64,000 nt of DNA from positions 553,070 to 617,069 of the forward strand of contig JACDOX010000325.1 of the NCBI GenBank assembly GCA_014549065.1, written 5' to 3'. The notes beneath the pieces were generated by a model, which had not been told where the DNA came from, did not search any database, and saw only the letters and a list, made by a program, of their open reading frames with translations. This DNA comes from Cardinalis cardinalis. Taxonomy: Eukaryota > Chordata > Aves > Passeriformes > Cardinalidae. This document shows positions 26,901-38,900 of the stretch, in pieces. The position numbers and the translations under genes were made by a program. Each line of letters opens with the position of its first letter. The first letter of the stretch is position 1.

Positions 26901-29900
26901 TGGGGTATTTCCGTTGTGATCCTCTTTTCTTTTGAGTTTCCATCTGTATTGAGTCCTCTTACTTTAAAGGAACATGATCTTTGTACCTTGAATCTGTCAT
27001 CCTATTTCTGTAGGAAGCCAAGGTGCTCTGGATGAAAAGACTTTGACTTTTTGTTTGCACTTTTGTCACTCTGAAGTGTTGAACACAAGAGCAAATTTTC
27101 TTCTTTTAAGAAGCTGANCAGACCCAGGCCAGAAGAAACAGTGCTTCAAAGAGATGCCGTGGTTATTAACTTAGGAACAGTTAGCTTGTTCATACTGACT
27201 ATGCAAATTTTTAAAGGCCTGTATAAATCCCAGTGTAATGTGAGTAAGCTGTGCTGTGATTTATGGCACCTTAATACAGGGATTTAGATTTTTGCATGTC
27301 TGCCATTGGGTCACCAATTTTAGTAAAGAGTTAGCGGGGGACACAGCGTAACTTGAGCACCGAATAATTTTGCTACCACAGATGAAGTTTAAGCCTTATA
27401 AACCTGAACATTCTGTAATTAAATACAGTAAACATTCCCTCTTATGGCTCCTGCGTAACAAGAAAAGATAGGCAGCAAGTGGCATGAACCCACTCCTTAC
27501 AGAAGATAAGACAAAGAGNGTTCATGCATGATTTTTTGAGGTTCATGTCTGCACTCTGGTAATAAGATAAAATATGCAATGTTGGTATGAGCGCAAAACA
27601 TTAAAAACCCCAGTAAGTGGTCTTTGCAGTTTCTATCAAATCTTCTCTGGCATTTTATTTTATTTCTAGAACTCCCTGTGTTTCTTTTCTTTCTTTGCAT
27701 TCAATAAATGACCTATTGAAACACAGACAGAAAGTCCAACACTTGCTTTGGTGCCCACGCATTTATCATCCATTGCCAGTGCTTCCTATTTTGCTGATTC
27801 AAGTGGTTACCTAATGGGCTGTTTGATTGCTTGAGTGTATTTTGTCTTCTCTTATTCATACAGCTTGGGGCCAGATTTGAACTAATGAGTTCTTTCGATT
27901 GATTAGCATGAAATTTTAAACTGAAAATGCATCATGTCTTTTACAGTAGTGTAAACTGAAAGTCCAGNATAGCTCTGAAAAGTGGGTTAGCCTTTGCATT
28001 TACCTGTGTTTGAAACACTTCCTTTGCAGGGAGCAGTGTTGTAATGCAGTGTGCTTGGTTTTGCTTATGCCAATCTAAATCTGGAATAACTTGAGGTGGC
28101 TCTCTAGGAAGAGAACGCTGGAAGAGAAAGTACCATTGGATCCATAAAGCAATTGGAATTTAAGTACACAAATCAGAATACAGCAAATGGAGATACAACT
28201 GCATTTCAGCAAACATTATGCAATGACCTTGCATCTGTTTATGCTTGGTTGGGCTTGGATTCTGGAAGTGCTGTAAAGCACATACTGTGTCTCTTGTTCA
28301 GTGACACTTACTCCTCCAGTAGTATCTCAGTGGGCTATTTGGGGTTTGAGGAACCAAACAAGATGGGTAAGAATAGCATCTGCCCTTATATAAACACCAA
28401 CTGCTGCTACTTTTGATTGTGTTTATCTCTATAGACAGTGTCCTCAGGCCATGTTCACCTGCTGTGCTGCCAATTTCCTTTAGACANGGTCTGACTTATC
28501 TCCTGTGACGCAGTGTGGCACAGAGAACATCCACAGAGCTACATCCCAGAGAGCTGCTGCCCTGTATGGCATCCAGGGATGCTGTTGGTGTCTCCCTCAA
28601 GGCNGTGAAACAGAGCATGGCCTTTCATGATTGCTTGGCAGCCACAGTATGGCCCTGCTGCCAGCAGAGGGAGGGTTGAAGGTGACGGGAGACCATTGAT
28701 GGCAACACCATGTAAACAAAGATTTGGAAATGCTGGCCAGAATAAAGGAAGAGCAAAAGACAGCTGCCAAGTCATGGTCAAACAGCAGCAAAGAAATTCA
28801 GCATGCTAGTTCAGCACTCTGATAACATGGCTTAGACCCTACAATTCTGTAGGTGTAACTGGCCTGTAGTGTTTTGCATTGGGCTTATAAGTCTCTTGTC
28901 ATCCCTGCTACAAACATAATTTATATTGTGGTTTGCTCTGGAACAAACCAGCAAAGTCACTTGTTGGGGAAACCTACATGCCAGCTAGATTATCTGTGCT
29001 CAGGAATAATCCATGCTGCGCTGCACTTGTGCCAGTCTGTGCCAGATCTGCTTTGGTCACCTAAACACGGCCTGGCAGAGCNTACAGCCTTCCAGACTTC
29101 CTAGGAAAATCATGTATATTGGAAGAACCTTAGGTTTCACAGTATTCTTGATATGGTCTAATCCTGTGTTCTAGTCCCTTCCCAGTTTTTTCCAGTTCCA
29201 CTTCCTGAAGTGAGCTAGGCAGTACCCCACTTCATTCTTGTAAAGAGCTTTGGTGAGCTAATGTGATGAGCATAGTTTAATGGCCTGGTACAGGGCTGCA
29301 AAAATCAATAAGACCATCTTACTTCTGAGCAGGTAGTCCTTGAACATCAGCATCAATAAGACTGGCTTAACTTGTATGAGCTTTTAACTNTTTCTTCCAG
29401 CCATGGATGTGAGGGAGCTTTGACTAGTGGCAGTGCAGAGAGGAGAGAAATAGTTCATACTTAAAAGAGTGTTGCCCAGTCAGGGAAACTTCTGGGCATG
29501 CAGAAAATTCTCGTCTCCTAGGACAAATACCCAGCTTACCAAACAGCAAATCTGATTGATTTTTCTGCTCTGACAGTGGGAGGTATATGGAGCCAAGCAT
29601 GCTTTGTGGGTTGCTTTTGTTTCATCCATAACTTGTATCAATGCCTAGAAAAATGGGTAGCATAGTTGCTGTGAGCTTTTGTTTAGGGGCTTTTTTTGTT
29701 TGGTTGGTTGCTGGTTGTTTGTAAATCTGAGACGGTTCCAGCTGCTGGGAACGGATATTCTCATTTGGGCTGACACAAAGTAATAGGTACAGGATGGTGA
29801 AGGAGAGTTTCAGTAGGTGAGTGTTTGTTCTGTGTGTAATGGGTCTGGAAATAAATGGCCATGGGTTGAAGTTAAGTGTTATTCATTGATGAATAATGGT

Positions 29901-32900
29901 TCAGAAGTTTCTTGATGAGTATGTTTCTGTTTCAGACCAGCTTTTTATGATGTCACTGCTTTAGCTTGTCTAAACAGGTAGGTCAGTAAAGTTTCACAAT
30001 ATTCAGCATAAAAGTTAAGATAATAGGTATGAGTTTGAACAGTTTGGCNTCATAGTAGAAGAGAACTAAGAATGGTTTCTGAAAGGGGCAAGGATATTAC
30101 GCTGAGCTTTGTAAGGTGTTATTTTTAGTGAAGTTAGCAAAAGGTTAGTTTGCAGGATCACTGCTAGTCTTAATTTGTGGGAAACAAAATTCCTGCTCCT
30201 GCACATAAAGAAAAAAAAACATGAACTAAATAAGAAATACCTGTATAATAAAAGGAGCACATTACCAACTTGTTTGGATTTTCCTTTTGTGCCTGTTATG
30301 CAGGTTCTGATTCAGGGGTACTCACAGTAAATTGCAACATCAGTGTCACTATTTTAAAAGATTTGTTTTCCAGTATAAGAATCAAACTTCAAATTTTATT
30401 TTAGATTATGAAGGATAATCAGTGTGTTTTCTTCTGCCTTATTCTATATCAGATTTCTAATTTTCTTGTCTCTTAAGTACATTGCCCATGGGGGAAACTA
30501 GGAGTTTAGCATGTGAGTTACAGTTCTGTGCTAGTGCCTTTGTCCTTAAGATACTTTGCTTACATGAATTCTCCACTAGGTTATGTGTTCCTTTAGGTTG
30601 CAACCTGAAGTAACAAAGAGGGAGAAAACTGTAGCTTGTTACTGCCTTCTGCTTGGACAGTAGGACAAACAGCAGCATAAAAATCCTGAACTCATGGGAA
30701 GTCTTTTGGAGGACCAGGGAAAGTTTTACATCTGTGTGATAGGCAGTTTGACTTGCTGAATGATTGATTGTGCAGAACAGAAGGAAGAGGTTGTGAACAT
30801 GCCTGTCCTTGTCAAGCATTGCATTTGAAAGGCAGTGTATGTTATTCTTATTGCAACCTTTAGTGACCCACAAGTTGGCAGAGGGGGAGAGGTATCTGCT
30901 GGCTGTGATCCGTGCAGCAGATTTCAAGTAGATTCTTTGTCTAACGGTAACTTTAAAACAAATTTCTTTGATTTTTTTCCCCTAAATTAGAGTTAGAAAT
31001 ATGGACTCATGTGTGTAGGTTTAAAACAAAGTCCTTATTGGTTTTTTTGGAAATAACAAAACTCTCTGAGTGACGGCCAGGGTTCAGTGTGAGCTACCAG
31101 TCCAGGTGGAGCTACAAGAAGAATGCTGCTCTTTTTTTTTTCCTTTGTCCTCTCACCACTGCCACTTTTAGAGAAGGAAGAGGTACATTTTCCTTTTTCC
31201 TCCTCAGATTTGATGTATTGCGTGTTTCTGTGCTTTCAGAGATTTTTAAGGCATGGATATATCCTCTGAAGTTACGTTCTAATTCAAGGCCCTTTTGTAA
31301 GGAAACATGAATATTTGTTTTAATTTTGTAGCTCAGTTTCAAAGATAGTTTTGGTTTTGGTGGGGTGGAGGTGGAATTTGCTTATTTGTTTATTTTCTCA
31401 GATCTTTCTAATATCTGTAGGCTTTACTGCAAACACTTTCCAAGTGTCTTTCCAGTCTTGTCCTCTGCAATAATACAGCTTGGGGATGGACTGGTGGATT
31501 GAGCTCCAGGAAGCAAGGAAGGACCTGATATGGGATGCGAGTCTTGTGTCAGGACCTGAAATGACACCACTTCTGAAGGCAATCAGGAAGGCCTTACTAA
31601 AACTGAAGCAAGAATAAATAACAATATATCCTTCTCCGTAGCCTTTCATTTTCTGACTTGAGCTGGTTGCGGTTTCAGGGACAAGGAAATCCATTAAATG
31701 GACAGAGCAGGGTACTGCAACACCATTGGTAGCCAAGTGGTAGGTGCTTGTTTCTGCGGCCTCCCTGCAAGAGGATCAGGTTGACACCACCTGCTACTTT
31801 AACCTCAGCACTTAGAATATCTTCTGAGGTGGTTTTGTTGGCACCTGTCCCTGTCCTCATCTGCTGAGGCTCTCCTGTCTGCCATCTCCTTTGGATCCTT
31901 CTCTAATAGAACAGTGAGCTTGATGGAAGAATCACCTGTCTTCTCTAGCAGTACTTTCAAATAGAGATACACTCTCTTTGGGGCNTACACTTGTGTTAAC
32001 TAAGGGTTGTGAAGGAAAGTCTCAAAATCGTGTCTGTGATATGTTCTGGTGTAGTAAATCTACCCAGGAGATTGGTGGAGGTTGTGTCTGTGCTTTGGTA
32101 GGCTAAGTGAAATTGTAAATCAATTTGGATTTGAAGGAGTTATTCATAAGGACAGAAAAACAACATAGCTGCTTACTAAAAACAGCCAGTTCGTTCAGCC
32201 TTTTGCTTCTCTGGGCCAGCATTTGATTACTGTTGACTATTTAGATTTAAGAGTTATATTTTTTGAAGTACACATGTAAATTTCTAATGCTAATGTTCTC
32301 ATGCTTTTGTAGAAACTGCAGTCTGATTAATTTCATTTTTATGTGTATTTGAAATATACAAGGGTTTAGTTAATAACATTGTAGCTTTTTATTTCTCATA
32401 TGCAGTTGCACTGTAAGCTCTTAGGCAGGTGTCTTGGGGTAGTCCAGCTCTTTATCCATTAACATGCTCCACAAAATAACTGGACAGGGAATTGCAGTCA
32501 GCCCATCTTCTGTGACAGAAATGTATTTGGCAGAGAGTTCTTCTTCCGTGACAAGGGAGACAGCTGTCAGTGCTGTCCTTTTCAGTGCTGAGGCTCACTG
32601 GGTCTGGTATGGAAAAGTGCAGGCATTGGAAATGCAGCAGAGGAATTGGCAGCTACCTCTAGCAGGAAGTTTTTAAGTCTTCTGTGCCCTAGAATAACGT
32701 GAGCTAAAATGCCTTAACTCTGTAAACTGTCAACACTGCCCCTATGTCCAAAATATATAGCTTTGTTCTTGACATATTTCCTTTAAATTGGTCCTTTCTG
32801 TGTCTGAAATGATTTTTACAAAGCTTTCTCCTGTTGCTGTTTCAGACTACACTGGCACACATCATAGCCAACAGCAGCAAAAAGAATGGCATGAGGTTTG

Positions 32901-35900
32901 TGACACTGTCAGCCACAAGTGCCAAGACAAATGATGTTCGAGATGTCATCAGCCAAGCCCAGAATGAAAAAAGACTCTTCAAGAGAAAAACTATCCTCTT
33001 TATTGATGAGATCCATCGTTTCAATAAATCTCAGCAGGTATTGTACTACACTGCTTTTTTAAAAGAGCCTTTGTCAGCACTTCTGTAAAATCTCCCACTT
33101 TGCCTTAAGGTGATACCTTCCTCTGGGCTTTTGATTTCTATGTTAATACTTGTAGTGGATGAATTTGGCAGAAACATAAAAATTAAATTCCTTAGCTAAC
33201 TTCCAACCAACATTTAATTATTGTGATTCAAAGATTTAAATAAAAGGCTTATATGCTAGTATTATACTAGTTATACTTATATGCTAGCATTTATATGATA
33301 TTTTTAGGAAATTTTATTTCTGCAATGTCATGTTAGTAGTGTTTNTTGCACACATCTTCATTTTAGCCTCCATCTGGGGGGTAGCATTCTGTATTACCTT
33401 TACAAAGGTCTGGGATGTGAATGTGCCAAAGGTGGGTGTTTTAATGTTGTCCTCTCTTCTGTGTAAGAAAAAAATAAATCATGGCATGGTACCTCAGGAT
33501 AACACTGCAGCCATCACTTGGGCTTTTTTTTCTTTTTCCTTTCCTAGGTATAAGGGTTTTTTTTGGTTTGCCATGGAAAGCTTGAATTCTGTACTACAGG
33601 CTGCAGTTTTTAAATTGAACTGTTCTGTAATCTTCCTGTAGTTTACTGCATAGAGAATTAAGCAGGGAATTGTAGCCCTAAAGGTTGATTCAAAGTGTGT
33701 TTAGGAGTAGCCTCACTATTTGTTATACTTGATATGGCAATTTCATGATTTCTTGTGTTGCCATGCAATAAACCAAGGTCACACAAACCCAAAATTTGCA
33801 GATTTCTTTACCCTATTTCTTTTCAGCTGGTTGGGACATTCTCAGTGCAGTCGTTTATTATTAATGTGTTGTGTGCATGAAATTAAATCATTTCCATATC
33901 TGTGCAGATTAACTGCCTTGTCAATGTGGTTATTTGTCATATCAACAGGGAACCCAAAGTCTCGCAAAACGCAAAAAGAAAAAGTAGCCTACTCACATGG
34001 GATGTTTCAGGTTGTCATTGATCGAGATCAGCTTTTTCTGCTTCCCTCCCATGCTCAGGACACTTTCCTTCCTCACGTCGAGTGTGGGACGGTGACCCTG
34101 ATAGGAGCGACCACGGAAAACCCTTCCTTCCAAGTGAACGCNGCTCTCCTGAGCCGGTGCCGGGTGATTGTCCTGGAGAAGCTCTCGGCTGAAGCAATGG
34201 AGGCAATTCTGATGAGGGCTGTCAGGTTCTTAGGGCTCCAGGTTGTGGACCAGGGTGACCAGCACAGCACCCCTGCAACTGGCAGCAGCAGCAAGAGCTC
34301 GGAGTGAGTACTTTATGGGCTGCAGGGTGTTAACGTGCACAGCCCGAGGAGCTGACTGCCTGCCAGGGAGAGAATGAAGCAGTTGGGGGGTGGGAAGAGA
34401 AACCCTAGCCACTTCTGATAGTAAAGAAAAGAAGTGGCAGCATATGGCAGGGGCGGGGGTGACAGGAGAGAGAGAATTCAAAGCATTGGCTCTCTCCATC
34501 TAAAACATAATCTCACCGTCTGGATTAGGAGAGAATTTTATATGCTTGGCTCTGTAACTCCTGACTCACCCTCTCAGGATATTTAAATCTGTTCTGCTGC
34601 TGAGGATTTGCTGTGGAAGCCTGTATCTGGGTCTTTGTCATGTCCTAATGTGTGTTACTTCTTGCTACTGGTTGTAAAAGCATCATGTTACTGTTAAGTG
34701 CTGGATGGGCTATCCCCTCTTAATTTGGAAGTGCCTGCCAGAAGTTTGTTGTATCCCGAAAATTTGTTTTTAATGAGATCAGGGAGGATGGTGCTGCTTC
34801 TGTTCTTTAGTTGCAGGATAAGTCCTGTGCTGTGTTTTAGGATATCCAGTGACGAGAGGAGACTGTTGCTGAGAGATGTCAATAGNTTGTTTTAAGAGAG
34901 ACTTTGTTTTTCTCTGCTCCTTGATGTCCAGACAGATAAATTCATATTAAACACTTGAGTAAGTTTTGGAAAAAGCAACATCCAGATTTGTCTACAAGAG
35001 AGGTTATCTACCTTCTGAAACAGGAGGCTGGCAAATAAGAGTAATGTGTGGTACTGTGGTACTCACATGCAAGCTATTACACTTCCTTCATGTTGGTTCT
35101 TGGCTGCACTCCTGGTAATTTACAGTGCATTGGCATGGTGGTGATTGACAGACTGTATGGAATAAATGAGAGGGAATCCACTTGAACTTTGTCACAGAAT
35201 GTGAGCACAAAGAATGTTGTAAGCACTACCTGAATGCTGAGGTCAGGACAGGTAAGGAAAGGTATTCCTTTTTTACTTTTAGGTAACCCTGCCTCATGGT
35301 TTACTCATTTGTAACTTTTATGTGTTGTAGTAATGTGAATTTTAGAAGAGAAGGCAGTACTGCATGTCAGCATTAATGTAGTGGCACAGCTGTGGTTGTG
35401 GCTACACCCTGACTGGGGTTCAGAGACTTTCCTTTCTGTACAGGATTAAAGTGCAAGGCATAGTTTCAGCTGCAGTTGTTTGGGTTTGGGTTTCGCTGGA
35501 CTCTCCATGTCCAACCTTCCAATAGCTATGGATGATTTAAACAGCGCGGTGCTTCATCAAACTGAAAGAAGTCTGGCAGGCAGACTGTCAGACTAACACA
35601 GTTTCAGAAATCTCTCCCTGGGGAGAGAGGGCCACACTCCAAGGCAGTCATGGGAGCCAAGCCTTTAAAAATAAAAATGGGGGTTTGAATTGAGGAGGTT
35701 TTGTTGCAGTTGTGTCTTTCTTATCTTTCATTATGCAGTCTGGTGCTGAGCTACAATTCTTACACTCTGTTGCTGATAAGTTCAGATTTTTATAAGCCAT
35801 TCACCCTCCCGTTTTTCTGGTTTGGATTTCTCATGGATTCCTGCGTCTTGCTTCAGTCTCCATACCATTTCTGCTTCCTCATTTCCTCTCCACTGCTCTG

Positions 35901-38900
35901 CAGGAGCAGCTGTCTCAGCTTTTTGTGCCTTGCCTCTATGGAACAGGACTGTCATTAGATGCAGGCAGGTAACTGTTCATGCTGTCCTGAAGAATAAATG
36001 GAAATCACCAGTTACAATTTATGTGGTTGTTAATGGTGCTCACCTTTTAAACCAGAGTGAGAAAAGGAGTTGTAAGGCAGCACATCCCCAAACCNTGGGG
36101 CGTACCCACTTTGAAAATGCTCTCGAGATCTAGCAGGAAGACACAAGAGATGTGTACATTGAATTTTGGGTTTCATTTCCGTGTTAGTCTCCCTTTCCAA
36201 GCCACAGCAGTGTAGTATGAAGTACTGCATGTGCTACTTGGCCTCAGTTAATCAGATGATTTTAGTATCACATCAGTTGTCTGACAGGATGACTTACCTA
36301 GGAGATTTTGAAGGAGAGGATGATTCTTTGTGGTCTCTCCTATGACCTTGAGGAATAAGGTGAGGGTAAATCTTCCTTAGTCTTTACAAGCATCTTCTGT
36401 GCTTGGCAAGGATGCAGCCATCCCTGAGTGATTCAACAGATTCCATCATCTGCGCTCCACAAGGAAAGTGTGCTCTACCCAAAACTGTTTCCCTAGATTT
36501 TCTTTGTGGATTTTTCTTATCTTGCTTCCACCATTGGTGCAGGTTTCTGATAAGGTTAGATCACCTGGATTCTCCTTCACTCTACTGTGGCCTTTTCTTG
36601 CTCTAAAGCTGGAGCAGCTAACAGTGAGTTTTACTTCTTGGATATCTTTCTGTTTGTTGTGTCATCATGGCTCACAAAGGTTCTTTGACAGTTTTTATGT
36701 TAATTACTGGATTTATTTAGGATAATATGTGCTTTTTGTTATATTTGCATCAGCATTATTGCCATCAAACTGCGCCTCTGTAGTCTTGAGTAAATCTGAA
36801 GACTGTACTTTACTGAAGTATAGTCTTCAGTATACTGAAGATGGAGAAATGAGAAAGGAAGAAACATACTCATGATGAAGAAAAGTAAGAAGTCAATGTA
36901 AAGATGTTTTTTATTGCTGCAACTGCTTGTGCTTTCTGCAGTTTATGCTGTGTCAGTAGTAGCACCAGCTGTTCCAGGTGTGCACTGATACATTACACTT
37001 GTACTGTATCAGGGGTGGAAGAAACCAAATTCTTCTCTTGGCTTTTTATTTTTGCCATTCAAGTGCTGCCCTCAGAATGGTGTCTCTAATTGAAGTCAGA
37101 CAGTAAACTGAATGGTTGATTAATGTGTCTGAAGCTAGATAGCACAGAAGGCACACAGCTGAGGGAAATGGAAGGAACCCCAGGTTCCTGTTGGCAAGCG
37201 GAGACATCATGCAGTTCAGCTTGCTACTGGCTGTATTACAAGTTCTGGCATGTTTTGAATTCACTGGTTCGTAAATCACAACACTGAAGGTGNAATTCGT
37301 TTGGATCTTCAGTGTTCAATACTTTCTTGAAAATTATTCCTTAGTTGGAATATCCATTCAATTTCCTTGCAGGAAATGTGTTGCTGAGGTGAGAGGCAAT
37401 ACGGGGAGACAATGCTGTAAGGCAGTGAGCAGTGCATATCACACTGCAGTAGTTCAGTTGAAGAACTGTGTTTGCCTGTAAAAGTGTTGCAATCTGCCAA
37501 GGAGTGAATATAGAATAATTGCACTGAGAAAGTAAGAAAGTACTGATTTATATGGGAAAGAAGCAGTGNCTGCTTTATCTCATGTTTTGCTCAGTAATTT
37601 TTTAAATCTTTGATCACACAGGTTCTCCTTGCTTGGGCTTCCTTATATTTACTCCCTGATACTGCTTATGCTCTCTTGTCATTGGCTCAAGTGCAGTGGT
37701 GCTGTGTGGGTTTAATAGGTTGTTCATCAGACTTTTCATGTTGGTTCTTGGCACAAACTGTCTCGAGGGAATGGCGATAAAGAGGACCTGGAAGAAGGAT
37801 TTATTATCCTGTAGTGGTAGTTTTCCATTCCTTGANCTAGTATATCACCTTCAGCCCAGTGAGTGATGGATCCCAGCACGTCCCGTTTGGCTTGTTTATG
37901 TTTTGATCTCCGTATCATTGGTTACAAGGTACCAACATTGACCATTGGCATCCAGTGGGTGTTCGGCGTTAATTTTGGAAGTTGAATAAAATACAGGATT
38001 GCCCATCTGCAAGCATATCAGGAGCTTGGAAAGAAGTCTGAAAGCATGAAAGTTATTCTGCCTTGCNGTTCTGATGGGTGCGGAAGTTGAATAAACTGGA
38101 GGGAGTGGGGCACTTGAGCTTCTGAAGACAGGATGGGCTTAAAAATGTAAATCACAACAGTGGTTTTTGGAAGCCAAGGTATTGAAATAATTGCCATCAT
38201 GATTTTGAAATTAGACTCCTGCCTAGTGAAGTTAAATCATCGGAAAATGGAATTTAAGGTCTTAATTGCTCAGAAAAAAAATCTCAATTCAGTTATTCTG
38301 AGTATAACATTTTATTATTTTGAAATACCAAATGTGTATGGAGCTGAGATTATGCAACAGGAAAGCATTGTGTTATTTCCAATCAGTGATTCTCATCAAT
38401 GTGCTGTGCAAACAGCTTATATGCGGAAGTTTTCTCCATTTATTCTTGTTCTTTATCACATCCTACATGTCGTGCTATTGTAGGCATGGACTGGATCAGC
38501 CAATACATAATGCATTATTTGGATTGTAATTGCCATTACCCTTAGGTTACAACTGAATTTCACCATGGAAATGGACAAGGCTACTGCTTGTAACCAGCTT
38601 TTTCATACTTACTTGTGAATATTTGTTTTACTTCCTGTAATATAAATTGCTTACGTTGAGTCAACAGGGCAGTTAGAGTCCTATAGTGAAACAAGAGACA
38701 GGAATACCACTCAGCTTTAAATTAGCAGATAAATGGCAAAAGTGCTCTGAGGCCTCAACTTTTTTTGGGAAAGACTATTCTTAGCTTCTTCCAAGGTAGT
38801 ACCTGCCTTTTAGTGCTCTCANTGCTTCCCCTTTACTTGCAGCCACTGTCTGCAGATGTGGTATCAGTGTGAGGAGTCTCAAGCACAGGATGTGCTTCTC

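Larger units (their letters stand above)
23970..32845 (+). other. WRNIP1 intron 1
   Basis: About 8.9 kb, mostly AT-rich, with no recognised exon. It holds a 27-bp perfect tandem duplication at 24541-24594 and a CTCF-like motif at 28661-28674. The longest open frame (30457-30927, minus, 156 codons) has no family resemblance and is about what chance allows. Confidence 0.8.

Noticed and set aside
30457..30927. 156-codon minus-strand open frame in WRNIP1 intron 1
   Set aside because: No domain, no similarity I recognise, and a frame of this length is expected about once by chance in a window of this size.
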